64,000 bases of DNA from Pseudomonas azadiae (GCF_019145355.1 NZ_JAHSTY010000001.1:2480001-2544000), one strand, 5' to 3'. Shown: positions 1 to 8,543, counted from the stretch's first letter. The notes: generated by a model not told the origin, from the letters alone. Made by a program: numbers and translations.

Positions 1-562
1 GCTGGAGGTCGGTAAAAAACGCGTCAGCGTGCAACTCACGGAAAGCCTCAAAGGCCAGGCCGAATCGCCGCTGCACATTCACCTGGGCCAGGGCCTGTCC
101 CGGGGCGAGCGTATGGACTGGGCGATCCAGAAAGCCACGGAGCTGGGCGTCAACGCGATCACGCCGATTTTCAGCGAACGCTGCGAAGTGCGCCTCAAGG
201 ACGAACGCGCCGACAAACGCCTGCAGCACTGGCGCCAAGTGGCGATCAGTGCGTGCGAGCAATGCGGGCGTTCGACAGTGCCGGTGATTCACCCGCCGCT
301 GTTGCTGGCGGACTGGTTGAAGCAGACCGAGGCGGATTTGAAGCTGGTGCTGCACCCCGTGGCCGAGCCGATGGTCAGCCACGCCAAGCCTGCGAGCCTG
401 GCGTTCCTGATCGGGCCTGAAGGCGGGCTGACGGATGGAGAAGTCGAAACCGCGCAAGGCGCCGGCTTCCACGCCGCCCGTCTCGGCCCGCGCGTGTTGC
501 GCACCGAAACCGCGCCCGTCGTCGCGCTGGCGGTCGCCCAACAGTTGTGGGGCGACTTCTAA
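1..562 (+). CDS. rsmE: 16S rRNA (uracil-1498-N3)-methyltransferase RsmE, 5'-truncated by window edge
   Basis: C-terminal part of RsmE, a SPOUT-family enzyme that uses SAM to methylate N3 of U1498 in 16S rRNA. The reading frame is open from the first bases of the window, so the true start lies upstream; the apparent GTG at 29 is internal. Visible motifs are the GERMDWAIQKATELGV segment and the knotted SAM-binding part LIGPEGGLTDGEV, followed near the C-terminus by LGPRVLRTETA. These are the family hallmarks. A REP element follows the stop codon. Assignment is secure; only the N-terminus is missing. Confidence 0.93.
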   Translation, partial: LEVGKKRVSVQLTESLKGQAESPLHIHLGQGLSRGERMDWAIQKATELGVNAITPIFSERCEVRLKDERADKRLQHWRQVAISACEQCGRSTVPVIHPPLLLADWLKQTEADLKLVLHPVAEPMVSHAKPASLAFLIGPEGGLTDGEVETAQGAGFHAARLGPRVLRTETAPVVALAVAQQLWGDF

Positions 563-585
563 CCCTGCCTTGCAAACCCAATCAA

Positions 586-680
586 AAATGTGGGAGCGGG
601 CTTGCTCGCGAAAGCGGAGTGTCAGTCAAAGCAGTAGCGACTGATCCACCGCATTCGCGAGCAAGCCCGCTCCCACATTT
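586..680. repeat. REPIN (paired REP, GTGGGAGCGGGCTTGCTCGC type)
   Basis: Long imperfect hairpin: GTGGGAGCGGGCTTGCTCGCG on the left and its complement CGCGAGCAAGCCCGCTCCCAC on the right. It lies between the convergent ends of rsmE and the dguC-like gene, where it may also act as a transcription terminator. A near-identical copy lies at 15536-15630. Confidence 0.9.
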
Positions 681-691
681 GGATTGGGTTA

Positions 692-1594
692 TCACTCGAC
701 TGGGTCACTCACCGGCTTGGCAATAATCGCCTTCAACTCGCTGGTCATCGGAAATTCCAGGTTCAAGCCCTTCGGCGGGATCGGCTGTTCGAACCAGCGC
801 TGGTAAATCCCGTTGATTTCGCCACTGCGGTACAGGTCGCCGAGCGCCTCGTTGACCACCGCGAGAAACTGCGGGTCGTCCTTGCGCACCATGCAGCTGT
901 AGATCTCCCGCGACTGCTCCTCGCCCACCACCACCCAGTTGTGCGGGTCCCTGGCCTTGGCACGTTCGCCGTAGAGCAGCGCATCATCCATGTAGAACGC
1001 TGCCGCACGGCCGGTCTCGAGCATCTTGAATGCCTCGCCATGGTCCTTGGCGCTGATCACAAACATAGTGCTCTCGTGTTCGGCGTTATAGCGCTTCAAA
1101 AAACGTTCGTTGGTGGTACCGGCGGTCGTCACCACATTCTTGCCCTTGAGGTCGGCGAACCCCTTGATGCCGCTGTCCTTGGCCGTCAGCAACTGGCCTT
1201 TCACATAAATAAACCCGTAGGAAAACGCCACCTGCTTCTGCCGCTCGGCGGTCACCCCGGTAGAGCCGCATTCCAGGTCGACGGTGCCGTTCTGCACCAG
1301 CGGAATACGGGTCTGTGAGGTCACCAGGGTGTACTTGGCGTTGAGGTTGGCCACCCCGGTTTTCTGCTGGATACGCTCGACGATCTTGCTTGCCAGGTCC
1401 ACTGAATAGCCCATGGGTTTGCCACTGTTATCACCCACGTAGGAAAACGGCACCGACGCATCGCGATAGCCCAGGGTGATGGACTTGGCGTTGGCGATCT
1501 TGCTCAACGTGCCATCCAGGGCCGGTTCATTCGCCTGGGCCTGGGCACCCAACAAAAGCCCAAGCGCGCAGCCGGTCAATAGGATCGTTTTCAT
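692..1594 (-). CDS. dguC: Periplasmic amino-acid-binding protein, DguC-like (D-glutamate locus)
   Basis: A 300-residue extracellular solute-binding protein of family 3, the GltI-like glutamate/aspartate binders. An N-terminal signal peptide (residues 1-21, ending AQAQA) directs it to the periplasm. Family features include the ITLGYRDASVPFSY start of lobe 1, DLASKIVERI, and VDLECGSTGVTAERQKQVAFS. In P. aeruginosa the dguRABC locus for D-Glu/D-Gln use ends with such a gene, and the order here (regulator, flavoprotein, RidA, binding protein) matches it. No ABC permease or ATPase genes are adjacent, so it may serve in sensing or work with a distant transporter. The symbol is given from context; the ligand is inferred. 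Confidence 0.8.
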   Translation of the reverse strand: MKTILLTGCALGLLLGAQAQANEPALDGTLSKIANAKSITLGYRDASVPFSYVGDNSGKPMGYSVDLASKIVERIQQKTGVANLNAKYTLVTSQTRIPLVQNGTVDLECGSTGVTAERQKQVAFSYGFIYVKGQLLTAKDSGIKGFADLKGKNVVTTAGTTNERFLKRYNAEHESTMFVISAKDHGEAFKMLETGRAAAFYMDDALLYGERAKARDPHNWVVVGEEQSREIYSCMVRKDDPQFLAVVNEALGDLYRSGEINGIYQRWFEQPIPPKGLNLEFPMTSELKAIIAKPVSDPVE

Positions 1595-1618
1595 TGTTGT
1601 TCTCCTAGGTGTGTGAAG

Positions 1619-1969
1619 TTATTTGCGTACGGCAATCACGCTGATTTCCACCAGTACACTGGGCCGTGCCAGCTCGGCTTGCAGGGTGGTGCGCGTTGGC
1701 GCCATCCCCGGTGTCAGCCACGCGGACCACACCTCGTTCATCGGCGCGAAACCGCTGCCGATGTCCTTCAAGTAAATGGTCGCATTGAGCAGGTGATCCT
1801 TGTCGCTGCCCGCCTCGACCAACAGCGCGTCGATCCTGGCCAGCACTTCGCGGGTCTGGGTCGCCACATCCTGGCCGTCGCCCGGCACCTGGCCAGACAG
1901 GAACACCAGGTCCTTGAAGATCACGGCCCCACTGAGACGTTCGTTGCTGCTGATTCGGGTAATAGTCAT
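1619..1969 (-). CDS. dguB: RidA-family enamine/imine deaminase, DguB-like
   Basis: A 116-residue member of the RidA/YjgF/UK114 family, which hydrolyses reactive enamines and imines released by amino-acid-oxidising flavoenzymes. Visible features are SGQVPGDGQDVATQTREVLARID, the LNATIYLKD strand, and the C-terminal RTTLQAELARPSVLVEISVIA containing the family's conserved Arg. It lies 9 bp downstream of the dguA-type dehydrogenase gene and 24 bp upstream of the binding-protein gene, so the three form an operon. Its likely job is to deaminate the 2-imino acid made by DguA. Confidence 0.85.
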   Translation of the reverse strand: MTITRISSNERLSGAVIFKDLVFLSGQVPGDGQDVATQTREVLARIDALLVEAGSDKDHLLNATIYLKDIGSGFAPMNEVWSAWLTPGMAPTRTTLQAELARPSVLVEISVIAVRK

Positions 1970-1978
1970 GGTGGATAC

Positions 1979-3214
1979 TCAAGCGCAGCGGGGCGTCAGG
2001 CCCTGCATATCAATGGAAGGATTGCGCTGGCCGATCAGTTCGGCGAGCAACTGGCCGCTGCCGCAGGCCAGGGTAAAACCCAAGGCGCCATGGCCCAGGT
2101 TCAGCCACAGGTTGCGGTAAGGGCTTGCGCCAATCAGCGGCACGCCGGTCGGCGTGGCCGGCCGCATACCGGCCCATTCCAGCGCACGGTCATAATCGCC
2201 GGCCATAGGAAAAGTCTCCAAAGCCTGGCGTTTGATCAAGGCCAGGCGCTTGGGCTCAAGGCCAGCGTCGAAGCCGACAATATCCACCATGGCCGCGACC
2301 CGCAGCTGTTCGCCGATGCGTGCGTAGACAATCTTGCGGTCGTAGTCGGTGATGCTTACGCTCGGCGCCTGGTGGCGCGGGCCAATCGGCACGCTCAAGC
2401 TGTAGCCCTTGAGTGGGTAAAGCGGCAGCGCCAGGCCGGGCAACCCCAGCTCGGCACTGCGATGACCCGCCGCCAATACCAGGTGCTCGACCGGCATCAC
2501 TTCGCCGCCCAGTTCGATAGCCTGCACCGCACCTTCTGCATGGCGAATGCCGGTGACTTTGCGCCCCAGCACAAAGCGGCAGCGCCCGGACGCTTCAAGC
2601 CGCGCCGCCAACCGCAGGCAGAAGGCATGGCAATCCGCGACTTCCTCGTTTGGGGTATAGATGCCGCCGACAAAATCAGCGCCCGCCAGCGTCGGCTCCA
2701 GCCGCAAGCAGTCGGCGGCTGACAGCACCTGTTGCTGCACAGCGCTGACCTTGCTGCGCGCACGCTCAAAGTTGTTGGCATTGCGGAAGGTCACCAGCTT
2801 GCCGTTACGCCGCCAGTCGAAGCCCTCCAGGCGGTCGTCGCGCCATTGCTGCAAGATGCCTTGGCTCAGAGAGGCCAGGCGCAGCAAGTGGGCCGCATTG
2901 CGCTGGTTCACCGAGCCACGGCAGGCGCCGATAAAGGCCGCCATCCAACGCCACTGCTGCGGGTCGAGCCGTGGACGCAGCTTCAACGGCGAGTCACCGC
3001 GCAGCAGCCAGCCAATGGCCTGCAGCGGTACACCGGCATCCGCCAGCGGTGCGACATAGCGATACGACAGTTGCCCGCCATTGGCAAAACTGGTTTCGGT
3101 GCCCAGCGTATCGCGTGCGTCGATCACCACCACCTCATGGCCGGCCCGCACCAACGCATACGCACTGGCCAGGCCGATAACCCCACCGCCGATGATACAA
3201 ACCTGCCTGGCCAT
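1979..3214 (-). CDS. dguA: FAD-dependent D-amino-acid (D-glutamate) dehydrogenase, DguA-like, copy 1
   Basis: A 411-residue DadA/DAO-type flavoprotein. The N-terminal dinucleotide-binding motif is VCIIGGGVIGLASAYALVRAG, with the acidic ribose-binding end VVVIDA. SFANGGQLSYRY and the C-terminal LWLNLGHGALGFTLACG are typical of D-amino-acid dehydrogenases. The start chosen is the ATG at 3214 (MARQVC), directly before the FAD motif; a longer frame to 3247 adds residues unlike the family. By homology to P. aeruginosa DguA it would oxidise D-glutamate to the imino acid, feeding electrons to the respiratory chain. It is followed by dguB and dguC. A second dguA-type gene lies upstream, roughly two-thirds identical by eye. 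Confidence 0.85.
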   Translation of the reverse strand: MARQVCIIGGGVIGLASAYALVRAGHEVVVIDARDTLGTETSFANGGQLSYRYVAPLADAGVPLQAIGWLLRGDSPLKLRPRLDPQQWRWMAAFIGACRGSVNQRNAAHLLRLASLSQGILQQWRDDRLEGFDWRRNGKLVTFRNANNFERARSKVSAVQQQVLSAADCLRLEPTLAGADFVGGIYTPNEEVADCHAFCLRLAARLEASGRCRFVLGRKVTGIRHAEGAVQAIELGGEVMPVEHLVLAAGHRSAELGLPGLALPLYPLKGYSLSVPIGPRHQAPSVSITDYDRKIVYARIGEQLRVAAMVDIVGFDAGLEPKRLALIKRQALETFPMAGDYDRALEWAGMRPATPTGVPLIGASPYRNLWLNLGHGALGFTLACGSGQLLAELIGQRNPSIDMQGLTPRCA

Positions 3215-3297
3215 ACCAGCCCCCAGCCATCGATTAAGAAGTGCCAAGCGTAGACGCAGGCGGCGAGCCGCCGATAATGACTAAAGAGGGCCCACCC

Positions 3298-3312
3298 ATA
3301 ACCAAAAGCTAT
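3298..3312. promoter_or_regulatory. Candidate LysR-type (DguR) box upstream of dguA copy 1
   Basis: ATAACC-AAAAGC-TAT lies about 85 bp upstream of the copy-1 ATG. It contains the LysR-type T-N11-A pattern and matches ATAACC-N6-TAT, which is also present (reverse strand) at 4654-4668 just upstream of the LysR gene. This is a pattern seen by eye; binding is inferred. Confidence 0.35.
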
Positions 3313-3332
3313 ACACCCTGTATTCGCTGAAA

Positions 3333-4571
3333 TCAGGCAATTTTGGGCAAAAACGCCCGAGTGTCGATGGACGTGGATTGTGCTTCGATCATTTCGGCCA
3401 GCAATTGCCCACTGCCACACGCCAGGGTAAAGCCCAGTGCGCCATGGCCGAGGTTAAGCCAGAGATTGCGAAAGGCCGTAGGCCCCACCAGCGGCAACCC
3501 GGTGGGCGTTGCCGGGCGCATGCCGGCCCATTCAACGGCAGCGTCATAGTTGCCTGCCATAGGAAAAGTCTGTCGGGCCAAGCGTTTTATTACCGACAGA
3601 CGTTTGGGCTCCGGTGCGCTGTTGTAACCCACAATGTCGACCATCGCGGCGATCCGCAGTTGTGCGCCAATGCGGGCATACACGGCTTTGCGGTCATAGT
3701 CGGTAATATTGATGCTCGGTGCGGCGTGCTGCGCTTCGATCGGTACGCTCAGGCTATAGCCCTTGAGCGGGTAGATCGGCAGACGCATGGCCGGCAACAG
3801 GCTTTGACTGTTATGGCCCGCAGCCAGGATCAGATGTTCGACTGGCAGCACTTCGTCCTGAAGCTCAATAGCCACCACTGTACCAAAGGCCTCGTGGACC
3901 TTTAAGACCTTGCGCCCAAGCAGCATCCGGCATTTTCCCGAAGCTTCGAGATGCTCCGCCAGGCGCTGGCAAAACGCATGGCAATCGGCGACCTCTTCGG
4001 TAGGGTTATAGATACCTCCGATGAAATTGCCTGAATTCAGCGATGGCTCCAACCTTCGACAGTCATCGGCCGACATCACCTGTTGCTGCAAAGGGTCGCG
4101 CACTGTGCGGCGAGCCTGTTCAAAACTCTCGGCAGAACGAAAGGCCAGCAGCCTGCCGTTGCGCTTCCAGTCGAACCCTTCCAGCCTGTCCTCATGACGC
4201 CAGCTTTGCAGTGTCTCCTGACTCAGCAGCGCCAAGCGCAGAAGGTGTTCGGAGTTCGCATGGTTGACCGAGGTGCGACAGGCGCCGAGGAACTGCGCCA
4301 GCCAGCGCCACTGCGAGGGGTCCAGTCGCGGTCTCAGCTTGAGCGGCGACTCGCCCCGCAGCAGCCCGACCAATGTCTGCAGTGGCACGCCCGCATCAGC
4401 GAGCGGCGTGACATATCGGTAGGAAAGCTGACCGCCGTTGGCGAAACTGCTGGCACTGCCCAGGCTGGCTTGCCCCTCGACCAACGTGACATCCATGCCT
4501 GCACGCACCAACGCGTAGGCGGTTGCAAGTCCAACGACACCGCCACCAATGATACTTACATGCTTTGCCAC
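3333..4571 (-). CDS. FAD-dependent D-amino-acid dehydrogenase, DguA-like, copy 2
   Basis: A 412-residue paralogue of the downstream dguA, with the same motifs: IIGGGVVGLATAYALVRAG, SFANGGQLSYRY, SPLKLRPRLDPSQWRW and LWLNLGHGALGFTLACG. The most likely start is the GTG at 4571 (VAKHVSIIGGG), which aligns with copy 1; the open frame upstream encodes a non-conserved leader. The two copies differ across the whole length, so this is an old duplication or a separately acquired paralogue, not a recent one. It is the gene nearest the divergent LysR regulator. Copy 1 is 118 bp further on and has its own candidate operator. Substrate division between the copies is unknown. Confidence 0.83.
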   Translation of the reverse strand: MAKHVSIIGGGVVGLATAYALVRAGMDVTLVEGQASLGSASSFANGGQLSYRYVTPLADAGVPLQTLVGLLRGESPLKLRPRLDPSQWRWLAQFLGACRTSVNHANSEHLLRLALLSQETLQSWRHEDRLEGFDWKRNGRLLAFRSAESFEQARRTVRDPLQQQVMSADDCRRLEPSLNSGNFIGGIYNPTEEVADCHAFCQRLAEHLEASGKCRMLLGRKVLKVHEAFGTVVAIELQDEVLPVEHLILAAGHNSQSLLPAMRLPIYPLKGYSLSVPIEAQHAAPSINITDYDRKAVYARIGAQLRIAAMVDIVGYNSAPEPKRLSVIKRLARQTFPMAGNYDAAVEWAGMRPATPTGLPLVGPTAFRNLWLNLGHGALGFTLACGSGQLLAEMIEAQSTSIDTRAFLPKIA

Positions 4572-4653
4572 AACGTCTCTCACATTTAATGAAACCAAAT
4601 CGAGACTAGAGGTAAGTGACAACGCCTGAATAATGAATAAAAGTAGGTCTCCT

Positions 4654-4668
4654 ATAAACAACGGTTAT
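4654..4668. promoter_or_regulatory. Candidate LysR-type box in the dguR/dguA2 intergenic region
   Basis: ATAA-ACAACGG-TTAT is a small palindrome with T-N11-A character, ending 6 bp before the dguR start in the 103-bp divergent intergenic region. Its reverse complement, ATAACC-GTTGTT-TAT, shares ATAACC-N6-TAT with the site at 3298-3312. Its position suggests autorepression of the regulator plus control of the divergent gene. This is inference from pattern only. Confidence 0.35.
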
Positions 4669-4674
4669 GGAAAT

Positions 4675-5598
4675 ATGCGCTTACGTCATATCGAAATCTT
4701 CCAGGCCATCCGCCAGTCCGGCTCCGTCAGCGCCGCGGCGCAGTTGCTGCATGTGTCGCAACCGGCCGTGACCAAGGTGCTGCAGCATGCCGAATTGCAG
4801 CTGGGCTTTGCGCTGTTTTTGCGCGTGCGCGGCAAGCTGCAGCCCACCCCGGAAGCCTTGGCGCTGGAAAGGGAAGTCGAGAAGGTCACCGAGAGCCTGC
4901 AAGGTGTGCGGCGCCTGGCCAAGAGCTTGCGTCGCGCGCCTGGACAAAGTGTGCGCATCGGCGCGATCCCGGCGTTGGCCATGTCGCTGCTGCCACCGGC
5001 GATCCTGGAATGGAAGCGCGACTATCCGGACATCACCTGCGAGCTGTCCAGCGACCATAGCCGCGAACTGGTGCAGAAGCTGTTGATGCGCGAGATCGAC
5101 CTGGCGTTGACACTGAATTTCTCCGGTCATCCGGGGTTGACCACGCAAGTGCTGGCCAATGGCATGTTGGTGGCGTTGGCGTCGAAAGGTTATTGGTCAG
5201 AAGCCGAAGTGAGCACGCCACTGCCATTGGCCGCGTTGGCGGGCGCACCGTTGATTGGGCTCTCCAGCGCGGATCCGCTGGCAGCCAAGCTCGGCAGCTA
5301 CCTGGAAAACGTCGTCCCACCGCCTTGGGTAACGATCTCGGTGCAAACCTATTCCCTGGCTCGCGCGATGGTCGAGTCCGGCGCCGGCCTGACCGTCATC
5401 GACCCCTTCACCGCCCTCGGCGCATCGACAGCCACCACCTGCATCCGCACGCTCACACCACCGTTGCCGATCACCTTGTATGCCCTGACCCGTGCCAACG
5501 AGCCACCGCCGCACATGATCGCGAACCTGCTGGAGATTTTCGGCAACCGCGCCAGTGAATTACTGGAGCGCCTGCTGCCTCAGGGTCAGAGCACGTAA
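4675..5598 (+). CDS. dguR: LysR-family transcriptional regulator, DguR-like
   Basis: A 307-residue LysR-type regulator. The winged helix-turn-helix is at the N-terminus (MRLRHIEIFQAIRQSGSVSAAAQLLHVSQPAVTKVLQ) and a substrate-binding domain follows from about residue 90. The start at 4675 (MRLRHI) is preferred over the frame's first ATG at 4633, because LysR proteins begin close to this point. It is divergent from the dguA-type genes, the same arrangement as dguR in P. aeruginosa, where DguR activates dguABC in response to D-Glu. Its 3' end overlaps the convergent hemolysin-III gene by 13 bp. The effector is inferred. Confidence 0.82.
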   Translation: MRLRHIEIFQAIRQSGSVSAAAQLLHVSQPAVTKVLQHAELQLGFALFLRVRGKLQPTPEALALEREVEKVTESLQGVRRLAKSLRRAPGQSVRIGAIPALAMSLLPPAILEWKRDYPDITCELSSDHSRELVQKLLMREIDLALTLNFSGHPGLTTQVLANGMLVALASKGYWSEAEVSTPLPLAALAGAPLIGLSSADPLAAKLGSYLENVVPPPWVTISVQTYSLARAMVESGAGLTVIDPFTALGASTATTCIRTLTPPLPITLYALTRANEPPPHMIANLLEIFGNRASELLERLLPQGQST

Positions 5599-6203
5599 TG
5601 CATGATCGCCACGAAATGCAGCACGCTGCCTCCGATCACGAACAAGTGCCAGATGCCATGGGAATGGCGCAAGCGATCCTCCAGGGCAAAGAAGATGATG
5701 CCGACGGTGTACAACACCCCACCCGCCGCCAGCCAGGTAAACCCCGCCGTGCCCAGCGCGGCGAGCAGCGGCTTGACCGCTACCAGCACGATCCAGCCCA
5801 TCACCGCGTAGATCACAATCGACAGGATGCGCGCCTCGGAGCGCGGCTTGATCTCTTGAAGGATACCGATCACCGCCAGCCCCCACACAATGCCGAACAG
5901 CGTCCAGCCCCATGGCCCGCGCAGCGTCACCAGGCAGAACGGCGTGTAGCTGCCGGCGATCAGCAGGTAGATCGAAAAATGATCGACCTTTTGCATGATC
6001 TCTTTACGCCGGCCCTGCACGCTGTGGTAAACGGTCGACGCGCTGTACAGCGCCATCAACGTAACGCCATAAATCGCCACGCTGACAATCTTCCAGGGGC
6101 TGCCGTCCAGGCTCGCCACCACCAACATCCACACGACGCCAATACACGCCGCGACAGCACCGAGCAAATGGCTCCAGGCGTTGAATCGTTCCCCGTGGTA
6201 CAT
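5586..6203 (-). CDS. Hemolysin III family (YqfA/PAQR-like) inner-membrane protein
   Basis: A 205-residue polytopic membrane protein with about seven hydrophobic segments. The N-terminal MYHGERFNAWSHLLGAV, the YSASTVYHS helix end, KVDHFSIYLLIAGSYTPF and the C-terminal HGIWHLFVIGGSVLHF carry the conserved Ser, Asp and His positions of the hemolysin III/PAQR family. The ATG at 6203 is chosen because GGAGGT precedes it at good spacing and the family begins here; upstream frame extension is non-homologous. True haemolytic activity is rarely shown for this family. It is convergent with, and overlaps, dguR. Confidence 0.82.
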   Translation of the reverse strand: MYHGERFNAWSHLLGAVAACIGVVWMLVVASLDGSPWKIVSVAIYGVTLMALYSASTVYHSVQGRRKEIMQKVDHFSIYLLIAGSYTPFCLVTLRGPWGWTLFGIVWGLAVIGILQEIKPRSEARILSIVIYAVMGWIVLVAVKPLLAALGTAGFTWLAAGGVLYTVGIIFFALEDRLRHSHGIWHLFVIGGSVLHFVAIMHYVL

Positions 6204-6348
6204 CTGCAACCGACCTCCTGTGACCAATATGGGTGGGCTGGCAAGCCTCCAGCCTTCGCCATAAGAGTGCAAGCGGCTTATGACGTTCCGAGGACGCCGA
6301 GCGCATTTGCGGGCACAATCGAACGCATTCGAACAAGAGCCCACGGCC

Positions 6349-7269
6349 ATGCTGATCGACGAAGAATTCACCCTCAAGAAACTGGAAATCTTCCTGGCGT
6401 TCATGCGCACCGGCAACCTGGCGCGCGCCGCCGCCGAGCTGCAGACCAGCAACGTCAGCGTGCACCGCGCCATTCATTCGCTGGAAAACGCGCTGCGCTG
6501 CCCGCTGTTCAAGCACGAAGGGCGCAACCTCACGCCGCTGGAAAGCGCCTATGTATTGGAAGAGCGCGCGCAGAAACTGGTGGCCGATGTGGTCGACAGC
6601 GTACGCCTCACCCGCGAAGCCGCCGGCTTCTCCGCCGAGCGTTTCAAGCTCGGTTCGCTGTATTCGCTGACGGTCAAGACCGTGCCGCAGTTGATCATGG
6701 GGCTGAAGATCCGCCGCAGCGAACTCAACATCGACCTGATCCTGGGCTCCAACTTCGACCTGCTCTACAAGCTCAAGAACATGGAGGTGGATGCGATTCT
6801 CATCTCCCTGGATGAGCACGCCAACGACCCCGACTGCTCGCAGATCGCACTGTTCAGCGACGACATTTTCCTTGCCACGCCGGCCGACTCGCCCTTCGAC
6901 CGCAATCAGGACATCGACCTGGCGCAGGTGCGCGACGCAACCTTCATCACCCTCACCCAAGGTTTCGCCACGCATCAGGATGGCAACCGGGTGTTCAAGC
7001 AGGCGGGCTTTGAGCCCAAGGTGGCGATGCAGGTGAACGACATCTTCACGCTGCTGAGCATGGTCAGTTCAGGCGTGGGTTATGCGCTGCTGCCGGGGCG
7101 GATTGCGGCGGTGTATGAGAACCGCGTGAAGCTGATACCGCTGCAACCCAGGTATCGGTTGCAGCAGCAGATTGGCGTGGTGTTCTTGAAGGCCAAGGAG
7201 CGCGACCCGAATTTGCTGGCGTTGCTGGCGGAGTGCCGGATGTATGCCAATCGCCAGGTGGCAACCTGA
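6349..7269 (+). CDS. mdcR: LysR-family regulator of malonate utilisation MdcR
   Basis: A 306-residue LysR regulator: HTH near LKKLEIFLAFMRTGNLARAAAELQTSNVSVHRAIHSLE, then the ligand-binding domain. The start at 6349 (MLIDEEF) places the HTH correctly; the longer frame from 6280 is not family-like. It is convergent with the end of the malonate gene cluster (madM stops at 7381), and mdc clusters in other Pseudomonas carry a LysR gene called mdcR. It probably activates mdcA-madM in response to malonate. The symbol rests on context plus family. Confidence 0.8.
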   Translation: MLIDEEFTLKKLEIFLAFMRTGNLARAAAELQTSNVSVHRAIHSLENALRCPLFKHEGRNLTPLESAYVLEERAQKLVADVVDSVRLTREAAGFSAERFKLGSLYSLTVKTVPQLIMGLKIRRSELNIDLILGSNFDLLYKLKNMEVDAILISLDEHANDPDCSQIALFSDDIFLATPADSPFDRNQDIDLAQVRDATFITLTQGFATHQDGNRVFKQAGFEPKVAMQVNDIFTLLSMVSSGVGYALLPGRIAAVYENRVKLIPLQPRYRLQQQIGVVFLKAKERDPNLLALLAECRMYANRQVAT

Positions 7270-7274
7270 CAAAC

Positions 7275-7356
7275 CGCTTTCGCGAGCAAGCCCGCTCCCA
7301 AATTTTTGATTTGTGAATACATTCACTGTGGGAGCTGGCTTGCCTGCGAAGAGGCC
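7275..7356. repeat. Two single REP sequences in inverted, outward-facing order
   Basis: A right-arm REP (CGCGAGCAAGCCCGCTCCCA) at 7281-7300 is followed by a left-arm REP of a different type (GTGGGAGCTGGCTTGCCTGC) near 7328-7347. The order is opposite to normal REPIN pairs and the two halves belong to different subtypes. They lie between the convergent mdcR and madM. Confidence 0.75.
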
Positions 7357-7380
7357 AGATCGGTCGGCGCTTATTTGAGA

Positions 7381-8145
7381 TCAGCCCACCAACCCACGCA
7401 TGATCAAAAACAGCAAAGACGGCCCCAACAAACACCCCAACGCGGTATAAAACGCCGCCGTCAGGCAACCATAGGGCACCAGCTTCGGATCGGTCGCCGC
7501 CAGCCCACCTGCCACACCGCTGGACGTACCCATGAGCCCGCCGAAAATGACCGCGCTGCGCGGGTTATTAAGGCCGATCAGCGGTGCCACGAAGGGCGTC
7601 ATCACCATCACCAGAATGGCCTTGATCAACCCGGCGGCAATCGACAGCGCCATCACCTCGGAGCTGGCGCCGATCGCCGCGCCGGTCACCGGGCCAACGA
7701 TGTAAGTCACGGCACCAGCGCCGATTGTGGTCAGGCTCACCGCATCGGTGTAGCCGAACGCCATGGCGACGCCCACGCCTGCGATGAACGATGAGCCCAC
7801 CCCCACGAACAACGCCAATACGCCGACATACCCTGCCCGTTTCAACTCGTCGACGCTTACGCCAAATGCGGTGGCAACAATGGCAAAGTCGCGCAGCATC
7901 GCCCCGCCCAGCAAGCCGATGCCCGACAACAACGGAATATCCACCACACCCTTGGAGCCACCGGTAAACGCACCGCCGACATAAGACAGCACCAGGCCCA
8001 ACAAGATAGCGATAGCCGAGCCGTGCAGCCGGCCTTTGGTAAAGGTGTCGGATATCCAATAGGACACCCACATGGTCAGGCCGATCACGGCAAAACCACT
8101 GATCAGGCCGTAGCCGGTGATCACTTTCATCATCGATTCATACAT
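7381..8145 (-). CDS. madM: Malonate transporter subunit MadM
   Basis: A 254-residue, very hydrophobic protein with about eight membrane segments. It resembles MadM of the malonate:Na+ symporter (MYESMMKVITGYGLISGF start; Gly/Ala-rich helices such as VSYWISDTFTKGRLHGSAIAILLG). The start at 8145 gives the typical MYES N-terminus and overlaps the madL stop (8151) no further than needed. With MadL it imports malonate for the decarboxylase encoded upstream. It is the last gene of the cluster. Confidence 0.87.
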   Translation of the reverse strand: MYESMMKVITGYGLISGFAVIGLTMWVSYWISDTFTKGRLHGSAIAILLGLVLSYVGGAFTGGSKGVVDIPLLSGIGLLGGAMLRDFAIVATAFGVSVDELKRAGYVGVLALFVGVGSSFIAGVGVAMAFGYTDAVSLTTIGAGAVTYIVGPVTGAAIGASSEVMALSIAAGLIKAILVMVMTPFVAPLIGLNNPRSAVIFGGLMGTSSGVAGGLAATDPKLVPYGCLTAAFYTALGCLLGPSLLFLIMRGLVG

Positions 8146-8150
8146 GGCGA

Positions 8151-8543
8151 TCACCCGGCTTCCTTGGTGGGAACAACAGCGCTTGGTTCAGCGTTGCCGA
8201 TGCGCGTCAGCACCGGCACCAGGGCAAAGCCCAGGACCACCGCCACGGTGCCCGCCAGAATCGCCATGGGGCCGCCACTGATAGCCCCGTAGACGTTTTG
8301 CTGCGCCGCCATCGCCACCACGATCGGAATATAAATCGCCGCCCAGAAGCTCACGCCCGGCTCCGACTTGCTGGTAAACCAGCCGCGCTTGCTCAGGTAA
8401 CTGCCCAAGCCGATCAACAGCAACATGGCGATACCCACCCCGCCGACGTTGGCCGGAATGCCCATCCATTTGCCCAGCAATTCGCCAACAAACAAGCCGG
8501 CCAGGGTACAGAACGCCAGAAACGCCACACCGTAGATAATCAT
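8151..8543 (-). CDS. madL: Malonate transporter subunit MadL
   Basis: A 130-residue protein with about four membrane segments (MIIYGVAFLAFCTLAGLFVGELLG start), matching MadL, the small partner of MadM. The ATG at 8543 is used because the family begins MIIYG; the frame extends five residues further upstream. It is 5 bp upstream of madM, so the two are co-translated. MadLM is described as a sodium-dependent malonate carrier. Confidence 0.86.
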   Translation of the reverse strand: MIIYGVAFLAFCTLAGLFVGELLGKWMGIPANVGGVGIAMLLLIGLGSYLSKRGWFTSKSEPGVSFWAAIYIPIVVAMAAQQNVYGAISGGPMAILAGTVAVVLGFALVPVLTRIGNAEPSAVVPTKEAG

